From: Paracoccaceae bacterium
GTDB lineage: Bacteria; Pseudomonadota; Alphaproteobacteria; Rhodobacterales; Rhodobacteraceae
DNA: 32,655 nucleotides
Direction: 5' to 3'
NCBI GenBank assembly: GCA_030148745.1
Contig: JASBSV010000086.1
Location: forward strand, 1-32,655
In this document: positions 15,895 to 23,027 of the stretch, one piece after another
Numbering within the stretch: the first letter of the stretch is position 1
How the letters are laid out: each line of letters begins with the position of its first letter
The notes under the pieces: generated by a model
What the model saw: the letters and a program-made list of their open reading frames with translations, nothing else
The model's database searches: none
Told to the model about the DNA's origin: nothing
Made by a program: the position numbers and the translations under genes

Positions 15895-16560
15895 ATGTCC
15901 ATCTGGACCGAGGCAGGACAGATTATTTCCGCCACGCTCAGTAACGATGCCTGGGAAATGTCACAGGCATTCCGGACCGAAGGCGCGTGGATCATCGGAA
16001 CATTGGTTACATTGATCGGGGGGCTGGTCGTCATGGCCATCTACCGGCGCGTGCCATGGGTCGACCGGCATCTTGAACGCACCGTCATGGTGTGGAGCTA
16101 TCTTCTGATCGCGGCAATCATCTTTGTCGAGGTGCTGCGCCGGTTCATCCTCAGCCAGCAAGAGCCGTGGTCAACCACCGTGCCGCCGTTTCTGTTCCTG
16201 ATCATGACATGGTTCGGATGCGCCTATAACGTAAGGCTCAGAACCCATCTTTCCTTTGCCGAGTTTCGCATGAACATGCCGCGCAGGGGGCAACTGGCCT
16301 GCCTGACGCTGGATGCGGCGCTTTGGTTCGTCTTTTGCGTGATTGTGGTGGTCACCTCGGCCCGGGTTACGGCAAATTCGGCCGCCAATTTCCAGATCCT
16401 TCTGGGCACCGATAACGTGCTGCAATGGTGGTTTCTGGTGACGGTTCCCATCGCCTTTATCCTGATGGCCGCGCGGGTGTTCGAAAACTACCGCGACGAT
16501 CTGGAAAATTACAAAAGCGGCGCGCCGCTTGTCGAACAATCGGTCATCGGGGGGGATTGA
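15895..16560 (+). CDS. TRAP transporter small permease (DctQ family)
   Basis: A 221-residue membrane protein with four hydrophobic segments (approximately residues 33-50, 65-80, 97-112 plus 137-155, and 177-195), fitting the DctQ small subunit that pairs with the large permease. The ATG at 15895 is chosen because AAGGGGGG ends 6 nt before it; an in-frame TTG at 15889 has no spaced site. Between the membrane spans is the polar RLRTHLSFAEFRMNMPRRG loop, often conserved in DctQ. It is longer than many DctQ proteins owing to the N-terminal extension with an amphipathic-looking start. Four nt separate its stop from the dctM ATG. Confidence 0.88.
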   Translation: MSIWTEAGQIISATLSNDAWEMSQAFRTEGAWIIGTLVTLIGGLVVMAIYRRVPWVDRHLERTVMVWSYLLIAAIIFVEVLRRFILSQQEPWSTTVPPFLFLIMTWFGCAYNVRLRTHLSFAEFRMNMPRRGQLACLTLDAALWFVFCVIVVVTSARVTANSAANFQILLGTDNVLQWWFLVTVPIAFILMAARVFENYRDDLENYKSGAPLVEQSVIGGD

Positions 16561-16564
16561 GATC

Positions 16565-17923
16565 ATGAGCGACGGAAACTGGATTACGCTTATCTCGCTT
16601 GGGGTGACCTTTCTGTTCATGCTGGGCGTGCCGGTCTTTCTGGTCATCGCCTATTGGGTGATCGGGGCCTCTTTCGTCTTGGGCATGACGCTGGACAATA
16701 TCGGCGCGGCGCTGTCGGATGTCTTTACCGATGGTTTTGCCCTTCTGGCGATGCCGCTGTTCATTCTGACCGGGGATCTGATCAACCGCTCGGGTATCGC
16801 GCGGCGGCTGTCGGATTTTGCTTATGCCTGTCTGGGCTGGCTGCGCGGCGGGCTGGCCATGGCCTCGATCGGGGCCTGCGGGCTTTTCGCGGCGATCTCG
16901 GGCTCGAACTCGGCCACCACTGCGACCATCGGCTCGATGCTGCACCCCGAGATGGTCAAGGGCGGCTATGACGAGCGGTTTTCGGCCGCCACCGCCGCCG
17001 CCGGCGGCACCGTGGGGATCATCATCCCGCCCTCGATCATCTTTATCGTCTACGGCTTTCTGATGAACCTGCCGATCAGCGATCTTTTCGTGGCCGGCAT
17101 CATTCCCGGCGCGCTGATGGTGGTGGCGATGCAATTTGCCTGCTGGATCATCTGCCGGATCAACGGCTGGGGCCATCTGATCCCGCTTCAGATCAACCGC
17201 GTTCTGAAAACCGCGCTTGGCGCATGGCTGGGCTTTTTTGCCATCGGGCTGGTGCTCTGGGGGATTTACACCGGCAAGTTCTCTCCGACCGAGGCTGCCG
17301 GCGTGACCGTGGGCTTTTGCGTGATCGTCGGGCTGATCTCGCGCCCGTTCAACAAGCTGATGGGTCGCGATTCCAGCCGCCCGATTGCGGAAAAATCGTT
17401 TTCCGAGATGATCGTGGTCGAAGGGTTCTCACTGACCGAAATCCCCTCGATCGTCATCCGCTCGGCCCAGATCACCGGCATTCTGGCGCCGCTGATCGCG
17501 GTTTCGGTGGTGATGCAGCAGATCCTGTCGCTGTTGGGCGCGCAGGAGACCATCGGCGCCTTTGTTACCGGCATGGGCGGCTATTACCCGGTTCTCTTTA
17601 CCGCCATGGGCATCGTCTTTGTCGCCGGCATGATATTGGAGAGCCTGCCGGTCACCATCATCCTTGCGCCGATCCTGGCGCCGATTGCGGCCACGGTCGG
17701 GGTCGATCCGATCCATTTCTCGGTGATCTTCCTTGTCGGGGCGTCGATTGGCTTTATCACCCCGCCTTATGGGCTGAACCTCTATGTCGCAAGCGGCGTG
17801 ACGGGTGTTCCATATTTCCGGCTTCTGAAATACACCGTGCCCTATCTGGTCGCGTTGATCGGTATCTGGATCCTTGTGGCGCTGACCCCGGATCTGGCGC
17901 TGATGCTTTTGCCGAACAGATAA
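16565..17923 (+). CDS. TRAP transporter large permease (DctM family)
   Basis: A 452-residue polytopic membrane protein, the ion-coupled transport subunit. It shows the DctM core: ISGSNSATTATIGSMLHPEM, GYDERFSAATAAAGGTVGIIIPPS, and near the end ITPPYGLNLYVASGVTG, which are the repeat hairpin/ion-site segments. About 11-12 membrane spans can be counted and the length is normal. The ATG at 16565 lies 4 nt after dctQ, with a GGGGGG tract upstream. It ends 8 nt before the regulator start, so the operon continues into the IclR gene. Confidence 0.95.
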   Translation: MSDGNWITLISLGVTFLFMLGVPVFLVIAYWVIGASFVLGMTLDNIGAALSDVFTDGFALLAMPLFILTGDLINRSGIARRLSDFAYACLGWLRGGLAMASIGACGLFAAISGSNSATTATIGSMLHPEMVKGGYDERFSAATAAAGGTVGIIIPPSIIFIVYGFLMNLPISDLFVAGIIPGALMVVAMQFACWIICRINGWGHLIPLQINRVLKTALGAWLGFFAIGLVLWGIYTGKFSPTEAAGVTVGFCVIVGLISRPFNKLMGRDSSRPIAEKSFSEMIVVEGFSLTEIPSIVIRSAQITGILAPLIAVSVVMQQILSLLGAQETIGAFVTGMGGYYPVLFTAMGIVFVAGMILESLPVTIILAPILAPIAATVGVDPIHFSVIFLVGASIGFITPPYGLNLYVASGVTGVPYFRLLKYTVPYLVALIGIWILVALTPDLALMLLPNR

Positions 17924-17931
17924 AACATGGA

Positions 17932-18732
17932 GTGATACGGGGCGAGGATAAGGCAATAGATACATCCCAGACCATCCCGACAAATCTGCGGCTGCTTTTG
18001 TTGCTGGAACAGATCGCGCGCGAGGGTGTTCCCGTCACCCCGACCGAGGTGAACGCGGCGCTGGGCCTGCCCAAGCCAACCGTGCACCGGCTGTTTCACA
18101 CGCTGGAAGCCGAAGGGTTCCTGCAGCGCGATCTTGACGGGCGCTCGTACAGTCCGGGCGCGCGGCTGCGTCGGCTTTCGGTCAATGTTTTGTCCTCGCT
18201 CAGGGTGCGCACCGCGCGTCTTGCGGTGCTCAACGCACTGGCCGACGAGATTGGCGAGACCTGCAATATCGCCACCCCCGACCGCGAGACGATGATCTAT
18301 CTGGACCGGGTGGAAACCAAATGGCCGCTCAGGATTCAGCTTCCGATTGGCTCGGCGGTGCCGTTTCACAGCACGGCCAGCGGAAAGATGTATCTGTCCA
18401 CGCTCAAGCCCTCGCATCTTGAACGCTATCTTGCGGCGGCAAAGCTGGAGAAGGCAACCGACAAGACCCTGACCGACCCGGCCGAGATCAAATCCGAAAT
18501 CCGCGCGATCCAGGCGCGCGGCTATTCCACCGATAACGAGGAATTCATGACCGGTATGGTGGCCATAGCGGTGCCGATCAAGGACGATCAGGACAGGCTT
18601 TTGTCGACCCTGTCGGTCCACGCGCCGATGCAGCGGATCAGCCTTCAGGGCCTGATCGCCCATCTGCCAAGGCTGGTCGCGGCGGCAGGCGAATTGTCGG
18701 CCCTGCTGCTGGATGACGACAGTGCCGGATAA
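17932..18732 (+). CDS. IclR family transcriptional regulator
   Basis: A 266-residue regulator with an N-terminal winged helix-turn-helix (about 15-75: TPTEVNAALGLPKPTVHRLF then LEAEGFLQRD) and a C-terminal IclR ligand domain (about 85-255; PIGSAVPFHSTASGKMYLS and AIAVPIKDDQDRLLSTLSVHAP). The GTG at 17932 is the only sensible start after dctM: the same frame continues upstream through dctM but is not coding there, and an ATG at 17927 stops after two codons. No strong ribosome-binding site is seen, so translational coupling to dctM is likely. It probably controls the GMC and TRAP promoters, and by operon position it would be part of the unit it regulates. Confidence 0.9.
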   Translation: MIRGEDKAIDTSQTIPTNLRLLLLLEQIAREGVPVTPTEVNAALGLPKPTVHRLFHTLEAEGFLQRDLDGRSYSPGARLRRLSVNVLSSLRVRTARLAVLNALADEIGETCNIATPDRETMIYLDRVETKWPLRIQLPIGSAVPFHSTASGKMYLSTLKPSHLERYLAAAKLEKATDKTLTDPAEIKSEIRAIQARGYSTDNEEFMTGMVAIAVPIKDDQDRLLSTLSVHAPMQRISLQGLIAHLPRLVAAAGELSALLLDDDSAG

Positions 18733-18783
18733 GACAGGCCGGCGCGGAGGCAAAAAGCATTTTACCCCGCCGCCCGACCTGAT

Positions 18784-19992
18784 ATGCGCCCTGAAATGGA
18801 AAACGCCGTTATTCTGATCGCCACGGTCGCAACCGCCGGGCTGCTGTTACTTCCCAAAGTGTCGGGCGCCCGGCTGTGGCGGGCCTCGACAACGCCGCTT
18901 GCCTCGATCATCGGCAGCGGTTTTCTGGTGCTGGGACCGATCCTTAACGCCTCCTACGGAGGGTTCGCACTTTTGGTGATGGCCGCGCTTTGTCTTGGCG
19001 CCTATGCTTTTGGCAGTGCGATCCGGTTCAACATGCTGGTTCTGGACGAAAACGCCCGCACCCGCCCCCTGCCGGAAACCGTGCTTGAGGTTCTGGGCTC
19101 ATGGGCGCTCTCGTTTGCCTATATCATCTCTGTTGCCTATTACCTGAACCTCTTTGGCGCTTTCGGGGTCAGCCTGACACCTTTTGACGCCGGTTTTTAT
19201 GCCCGTATCCTGACCAGTTCTATGCTGTTTTTGATCCTCGCGGTCGGCTGGACCCGCGGCTTTACCGCGCTGGAGCGGATGGAGCAGGTGACCGTCGGCA
19301 TCAAGCTTGCCATCATCGCCGGTCTGCTTGTTGGTCTGGCCATCTATTTCGGGCAAAAGACCGGGGCGGGCGAGCTGGTCGTCAATCCCGCCAAACTCAG
19401 CGGCTGGCCCGCGATTACACTGGCCTTTGGCCTGATCGTCACAGTTCAGGGGTTTGAAACCTCGCGCTATCTGGGCGCCGAATACAAGGCCGCGATGCGC
19501 ATCCGGTCAATGAAAGTGGCGCAGGTCCTGTCGACCATCATCTATCTGATCTATATCGGCTTTCTGGCCTTTGTCTTTCCTCAGGGTGCGGTCAGCCTGA
19601 AAGAGACGGCAATCATCGACATGATGGCAGTGATCGCCCCGATTTTGCCGCTGCTTCTGGTCGCGGCGGCGCTGAGCGCGCAGTTCAGCGCGGCGGTGGC
19701 CGATACCAGCGGCGCCGGCGGGCTGATTGCCGAGCTGACGCGCCGCCGTGTCAGCGCCCGGCAGGGTTATGCGCTTTTGGTGGCCGTGGGTCTGACGCTG
19801 ACATGGACGACGAACCTTTATCAGATCATCAGCTATGCCTCGCGCGCCTTTGCGCTTTATTACGCGATCCAGTCGGCGATCGCCGCAATCTCGGCCTGGC
19901 GCCGGCCCGGCGACCGCTGGAAAGCGCCGCTTTTCGCCGCTCTGGCGGTGCTGGGCGTGATGATCGTGGCTTTCGGCACCGCGGTCGAATAG
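18784..19992 (+). CDS. Amino-acid-permease-like membrane protein, function unknown
   Basis: A 402-residue protein with about 12 hydrophobic segments. An early glycine-rich span (IIGSGFLVLGPIL) and QGFETSRYLGAEYK in the middle resemble the APC (amino acid/polyamine/organocation) superfamily, but the family assignment is loose. Substrate and energy coupling are not readable. The start is the ATG at 18784, though one at 18796 is equally plausible; neither has a clear ribosome-binding site. It follows the IclR gene by 51 nt on the same strand and precedes an aminotransferase by 128 nt, so transport of an amino compound used by the next two genes is an attractive inference. Confidence 0.7.
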   Translation: MRPEMENAVILIATVATAGLLLLPKVSGARLWRASTTPLASIIGSGFLVLGPILNASYGGFALLVMAALCLGAYAFGSAIRFNMLVLDENARTRPLPETVLEVLGSWALSFAYIISVAYYLNLFGAFGVSLTPFDAGFYARILTSSMLFLILAVGWTRGFTALERMEQVTVGIKLAIIAGLLVGLAIYFGQKTGAGELVVNPAKLSGWPAITLAFGLIVTVQGFETSRYLGAEYKAAMRIRSMKVAQVLSTIIYLIYIGFLAFVFPQGAVSLKETAIIDMMAVIAPILPLLLVAAALSAQFSAAVADTSGAGGLIAELTRRRVSARQGYALLVAVGLTLTWTTNLYQIISYASRAFALYYAIQSAIAAISAWRRPGDRWKAPLFAALAVLGVMIVAFGTAVE

Positions 19993-20120
19993 CCGCCGGC
20001 GCACCGCGCCGCGCGAGGCCGGCCAGAGGCGCGGTACAAGCGTTTGACATGGCGCGGCGCATGCTGTCCCCTCGCCCCGGAACCCCCACCCCCTGAACGC
20101 CCCGAGGAAAAGGTCACACC

Positions 20121-21314
20121 ATGAAGCTTTCGCGCCGTATCACCAACCTGACCGAAGGCGGATCCGACGGATGGGAGGTGTTCTATCGCGCCCGCAGGAT
20201 GGCGGCGCAGGGCGCAAAGATCACCGAGCTGACAATCGGCGAGCATGACATCGGCACCGATCCCGCGATCCTTGAGGCAATGCATCAGGCCGCGATGGGC
20301 GGGCACACCGGATACGCCAGCGTGCCGGGCGTCAGAAGTTTGCGCCAGGCCGTGGCCAGCCGGGTTCAGGCGGCGACGGGCGTGCCCACAGGGGCTGAGA
20401 ATGTGATCATTACCCCCGGCGGTCAGGCCGCGCTTTTCGCCGCGCATATGGCGGTTTGCGATCCGGGCGATACCGCACTTTTCCTTGATCCATACTACGC
20501 CACCTACCCCGGCACGATCCGCGGCGCCGGAGCCACGCCCCATGCCCTTCAGACCCGCGCCGAAGACGGGTTTCAGCCGCGCCGCACCGGCCTTTTCGAA
20601 GCGCCGCAGGGCGCGCGCAGCCTGCTGATCAACTCGCCCAACAACCCAACCGGCGTTGTCTATGACCGCGCCGCGATGGAAGCGATTGCCGATCTGTGTC
20701 ATGAGCGTGATCTTTGGCTGATCTCGGATGAGGTTTACGACACCCAGATCTGGGAGGGGAAACATATCTCGCCCCGGGCGCTGCCGGGGATGGCGGCGCG
20801 CACGCTTGTTGTCGGCTCGATGTCGAAAAGCCACGCGATGACCGGATCGCGCATCGGCTGGATCGTGGCGCCCGAGCCTGCGGTCGCGGCGCTGATCGAT
20901 CTGGCGACCAACGCCACCTATGGCGTGCCGGGCTATATTCAGGATGCGGCGGTTTTCGCCCTTGGGCAGGGTTCGGCGCTTGAGGAACAGATCGCCGCCC
21001 CCTTCCGCCGCCGCCGCCAGATTGCCGCAAGGCTCCTTGAGGCGCAGAACCTTGTCGGGCTGATCCGTTCAGGCGGGGCGATGTATCTGATGCTGGATAT
21101 ACGCGCAACAGGGCTTTCGGGGGTGGAATTTGCCAATCGGCTGCTGGATGAGCGGTCTATCGCCGTCATGCCCGGAGAAAGCTTTGGCCGGGCGGCAGCG
21201 GGCCATATAAGGGTGGCAATGACGGTGGCCGATGACGCATTCGCGGCGGCCCTGACCACCCTTTTGGACTTTGCCCGGCATATCGCCCGACAGGAGAACA
21301 AAGTTGGCCAATGA
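20121..21314 (+). CDS. PLP-dependent aminotransferase, class I/II
   Basis: A 397-residue fold-type I aminotransferase converting an amino acid and a 2-oxo acid. The pyridoxal-phosphate lysine is Lys236 in SMSKSHAMTGSRIGW; NSPNNPTG and SDEVYD supply the phosphate and ring contacts, and the distal arginine is in AAAGHIRVAM. The length is typical. The ATG at 20121 has GAGGAAAAGG upstream. The substrate is unresolved; the group includes aspartate-, aromatic- and branched-chain-like enzymes. Its last 11 nt overlap the following lyase gene, whose start lies inside it, so the two products likely act in sequence. Confidence 0.92.
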   Translation: MKLSRRITNLTEGGSDGWEVFYRARRMAAQGAKITELTIGEHDIGTDPAILEAMHQAAMGGHTGYASVPGVRSLRQAVASRVQAATGVPTGAENVIITPGGQAALFAAHMAVCDPGDTALFLDPYYATYPGTIRGAGATPHALQTRAEDGFQPRRTGLFEAPQGARSLLINSPNNPTGVVYDRAAMEAIADLCHERDLWLISDEVYDTQIWEGKHISPRALPGMAARTLVVGSMSKSHAMTGSRIGWIVAPEPAVAALIDLATNATYGVPGYIQDAAVFALGQGSALEEQIAAPFRRRRQIAARLLEAQNLVGLIRSGGAMYLMLDIRATGLSGVEFANRLLDERSIAVMPGESFGRAAAGHIRVAMTVADDAFAAALTTLLDFARHIARQENKVGQ

Positions 21315-22137
21315 CCCCGGCGCCAGTTTTCGCGCGCTGCACAAACCCGGCGATCCTTTCATCCTTGCCAATGCCTGGGATGCGGGATCGGCCAAGATGC
21401 TGGCCGCGCTTGGCGCCAGCGCCATCGCCACATCCTCGGCCGCCCACGCCTTTACCCTTGGCCGCCCCGATATGGGCCATGTCACTAGGGATGAGGCGCT
21501 GGCCCATGCTCAGGATCTGGTGGCGGCGGTGAACATCCCCGTCTCGGGCGATTTTGAGAACGGATACGGCCAGACGCCCGAGGTTTGCGCCGAAACCGTG
21601 CGCCTTGCCGCCGAGGCCGGGCTGGCCGGCATCTGTATCGAAGACACCGCCCTGCCCGGCAGCGGCGCCTATGACCAGGACCTCGCCATCGAGCGTATTT
21701 GCGCCGCCGCTGCCGCCGCCCGCGCCCTGCCGCGCGACTTTTTTCTGGTTGCGCGGGCCGATGGGGTCATGACCGGCAGCTATGACATCGACGAGGCGCT
21801 GGCGCGTGTCGCCGGTTTTGAACAGGCCGGGGCCGATGGGATCTATGTGCCGATGACCAAAACGCCCGCCGATCTGGCGCGGGTGGTCAAAGCCACCACA
21901 CGCCCGGTCAATGCATTGGCGGCAGGCCCTTACGCCAAGTTGACGCGCGCGCAATACGCCCGGATGGGGATCGCGCGGATCTCGCTGGGATCGGCGCTGG
22001 CGCGGGTCACCCACAAGGTGATCCTCGACGCCGCACGCACCATGTTTGCCAAGGGCGATTTCACGCCGCTGACCAAAGCCGCCCCCGGCAAGGTGATTGA
22101 CGATCTGCTCGGCCCGGGGCCAGACGGGGCCGCGTGA
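21304..22137 (+). CDS. Isocitrate lyase/PEP mutase family protein
   Basis: A 277-residue TIM-barrel lyase of the ICL/PEP-mutase superfamily, whose members cleave or rearrange C-C or P-C bonds next to an oxo acid. Conserved parts are ANAWDAGSAKML near the start, VSGDFENGYG (Mg2+-binding loop), GICIEDTALPG and ARADGVMTGS. It is the short form often labelled oxaloacetate decarboxylase or 2-methylisocitrate-lyase-like; the reaction cannot be fixed from sequence. The start is a TTG at 21304 with AGGAGA 6 nt upstream, overlapping the aminotransferase stop by 11 nt. The pair suggests transamination followed by cleavage of the resulting oxo acid (inference). Confidence 0.88.
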   Translation: MANDPGASFRALHKPGDPFILANAWDAGSAKMLAALGASAIATSSAAHAFTLGRPDMGHVTRDEALAHAQDLVAAVNIPVSGDFENGYGQTPEVCAETVRLAAEAGLAGICIEDTALPGSGAYDQDLAIERICAAAAAARALPRDFFLVARADGVMTGSYDIDEALARVAGFEQAGADGIYVPMTKTPADLARVVKATTRPVNALAAGPYAKLTRAQYARMGIARISLGSALARVTHKVILDAARTMFAKGDFTPLTKAAPGKVIDDLLGPGPDGAA

Positions 22138-22151
22138 TCGCCAGCTGCGGC

Positions 22152-22655
22152 TTAAAACTCCAAGGCGATGCGGGCCGAGAGGGTTAGCAGGTCACCGTTG
22201 CGGCCCGCCTGCGTTACCGCGCTGAAATCATGATATAAAACCTCGCTTCCCACTGAAACCCTGCGGCCCAGATCAAAATCGAACCCCGCGCCCAGCAGCA
22301 GGCCGCCATCACCCGGCGGACGGCTTGGTATCAGGCCCAGACCAGCGGCGCCATACAACACGCCATCGCCAACCCTGTAACCGCCAAGCAGTTTGAGCCG
22401 TGTCACAGAATTGATCGTCGCCCCGCCGCCCAGATCGATGTTCACCTGACCATGATCGACCTCACCGCGCAGCACGATCGCATCGCGGCGCGTGCCATAG
22501 CCGATGAAAAATCCGCTGACGCTCTGGCCGCTCTCAGCGCCGGGTGCCCCTGCCGCCGTGCCAAGTTGAACCCCGCCATAAAGCCCGCCGTCATCCTGCC
22601 CGGCAACCGGTGCGGCCAGAACGGCAAACAACATAAGGGCGAAAAGAAATCTCAT
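22152..22655 (-). CDS. Small outer-membrane beta-barrel protein
   Basis: A 167-residue exported protein. A clear signal peptide (MRFLFALMLFAVLAAPVAG) ends with a likely cleavage after APVAG. The mature part is a string of alternating strands rich in Gly and aromatic residues (VQLG, SGFFIGYG, LKLLGGYRVGDGVLYGAAGLGLI, GFDFDLGRRVSVGSEVLYHDF) and ends in Phe (ARIALEF), the usual C-terminal signal for beta-barrel insertion. It resembles the OmpW/OmpA-type eight-strand barrels in size, but I cannot assign a specific function. It is encoded opposite to its neighbours and converges on the ICL/PEPM gene 14 nt away. Confidence 0.8.
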   Translation of the reverse strand: MRFLFALMLFAVLAAPVAGQDDGGLYGGVQLGTAAGAPGAESGQSVSGFFIGYGTRRDAIVLRGEVDHGQVNIDLGGGATINSVTRLKLLGGYRVGDGVLYGAAGLGLIPSRPPGDGGLLLGAGFDFDLGRRVSVGSEVLYHDFSAVTQAGRNGDLLTLSARIALEF

Positions 22656-22891
22656 CAGGCGCGTCTTCCTGCGTGGCCGGGCGGCCTTTGGTTTGTGGTG
22701 TAATCACAGAAAACGCCGCCAACCGTCAAAAAACACTTAAAGGCCGCCGCCCCACGCCGTTTTTTTTCGAATGTAGCCGCCCCCGCCCCGCCCGCCGCGC
22801 AGCGCCCTGTCGCAATTGGCCCCCGTGGTCGCAAACAGGCCAGACGGCCCCGCAGGCTCATGACCTAGTTGATCCTCAAAGGAGGAGGCCT
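22656..22891. other. Intergenic region upstream of outer-membrane and MttB-family genes
   Basis: The gap between the outer-membrane gene and the MttB-family gene (22656-23027) has no clear full-length gene. Its left part holds TGTGGT-GTA-ATCACA (22694-22708), an imperfect CRP/FNR-like dyad 39 nt upstream of the outer-membrane gene start, and an isolated eight-T run (22760-22767) without a stem. No tRNA or known riboswitch is recognisable. Confidence 0.4.
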
Positions 22892-23015
22892 TTGACGAAA
22901 AGAGACTGGATCATCGCCCTTGTGGTGCGCACCATCGGCGCCGGGCGTGGCCGCGCGGCCCGTGGACGCCCCTGAGGATCAAAACAGCGCCAGTTCTTTC
23001 TTTTCCTCATGATCC
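22869..23015 (+). repeat. Competing inverted repeats in the MttB-family leader
   Basis: TTGATCCTCA (22869-22878) is perfectly complementary to TGAGGATCAA (22973-22982), so the two bracket the small ORF; within it GGGCGT (22943-22948) pairs with ACGCCC (22966-22971). The right arm could alternatively pair through GGATCA with TGATCC (23010-23015), just before the AAGGA ribosome-binding site of the methyltransferase gene. The arrangement resembles a leader that switches between alternative folds. Confidence 0.5.
22892..22975 (+). CDS. Putative 27-residue leader peptide
   Basis: A short frame starting at TTG 22892 with an almost ideal ribosome-binding site (AAAGGAGGAGG) ending 3 nt upstream, and ending in TGA at 22975. 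The predicted peptide is MTKRDWIIALVVRTIGAG followed by an arginine-rich tail, GRAARGRP. It precedes the MttB-family ORF by 52 nt. The tail resembles that gene's own N-terminus (MTQRLARRAGGRAARH), so it may be a regulatory leader peptide, a decayed partial duplicate or chance. The strong ribosome-binding site is the main reason to call it. Confidence 0.4.
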   Translation: MTKRDWIIALVVRTIGAGRGRAARGRP

Positions 23016-23027
23016 AAGGACCACCCG

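Noticed and set aside
17224-17931. Upstream extension of the IclR frame
   Set aside because: This part is an out-of-frame reading of dctM; the IclR protein is complete from GTG 17932.
20044-20072. Promoter with TTGACA before the aminotransferase
   Set aside because: The -35-like hexamer is perfect, but there is no -10-like sequence at usable spacing.
22751-22770. Eight-T run as an intrinsic terminator
   Set aside because: No GC stem precedes it on the plus strand, and the neighbouring genes are not oriented to use it.
22655-22861. 68-codon frame on the minus strand upstream of the outer-membrane gene
   Set aside because: Arg/Gly/Ala-rich composition without motifs or a ribosome-binding site; likely non-coding.
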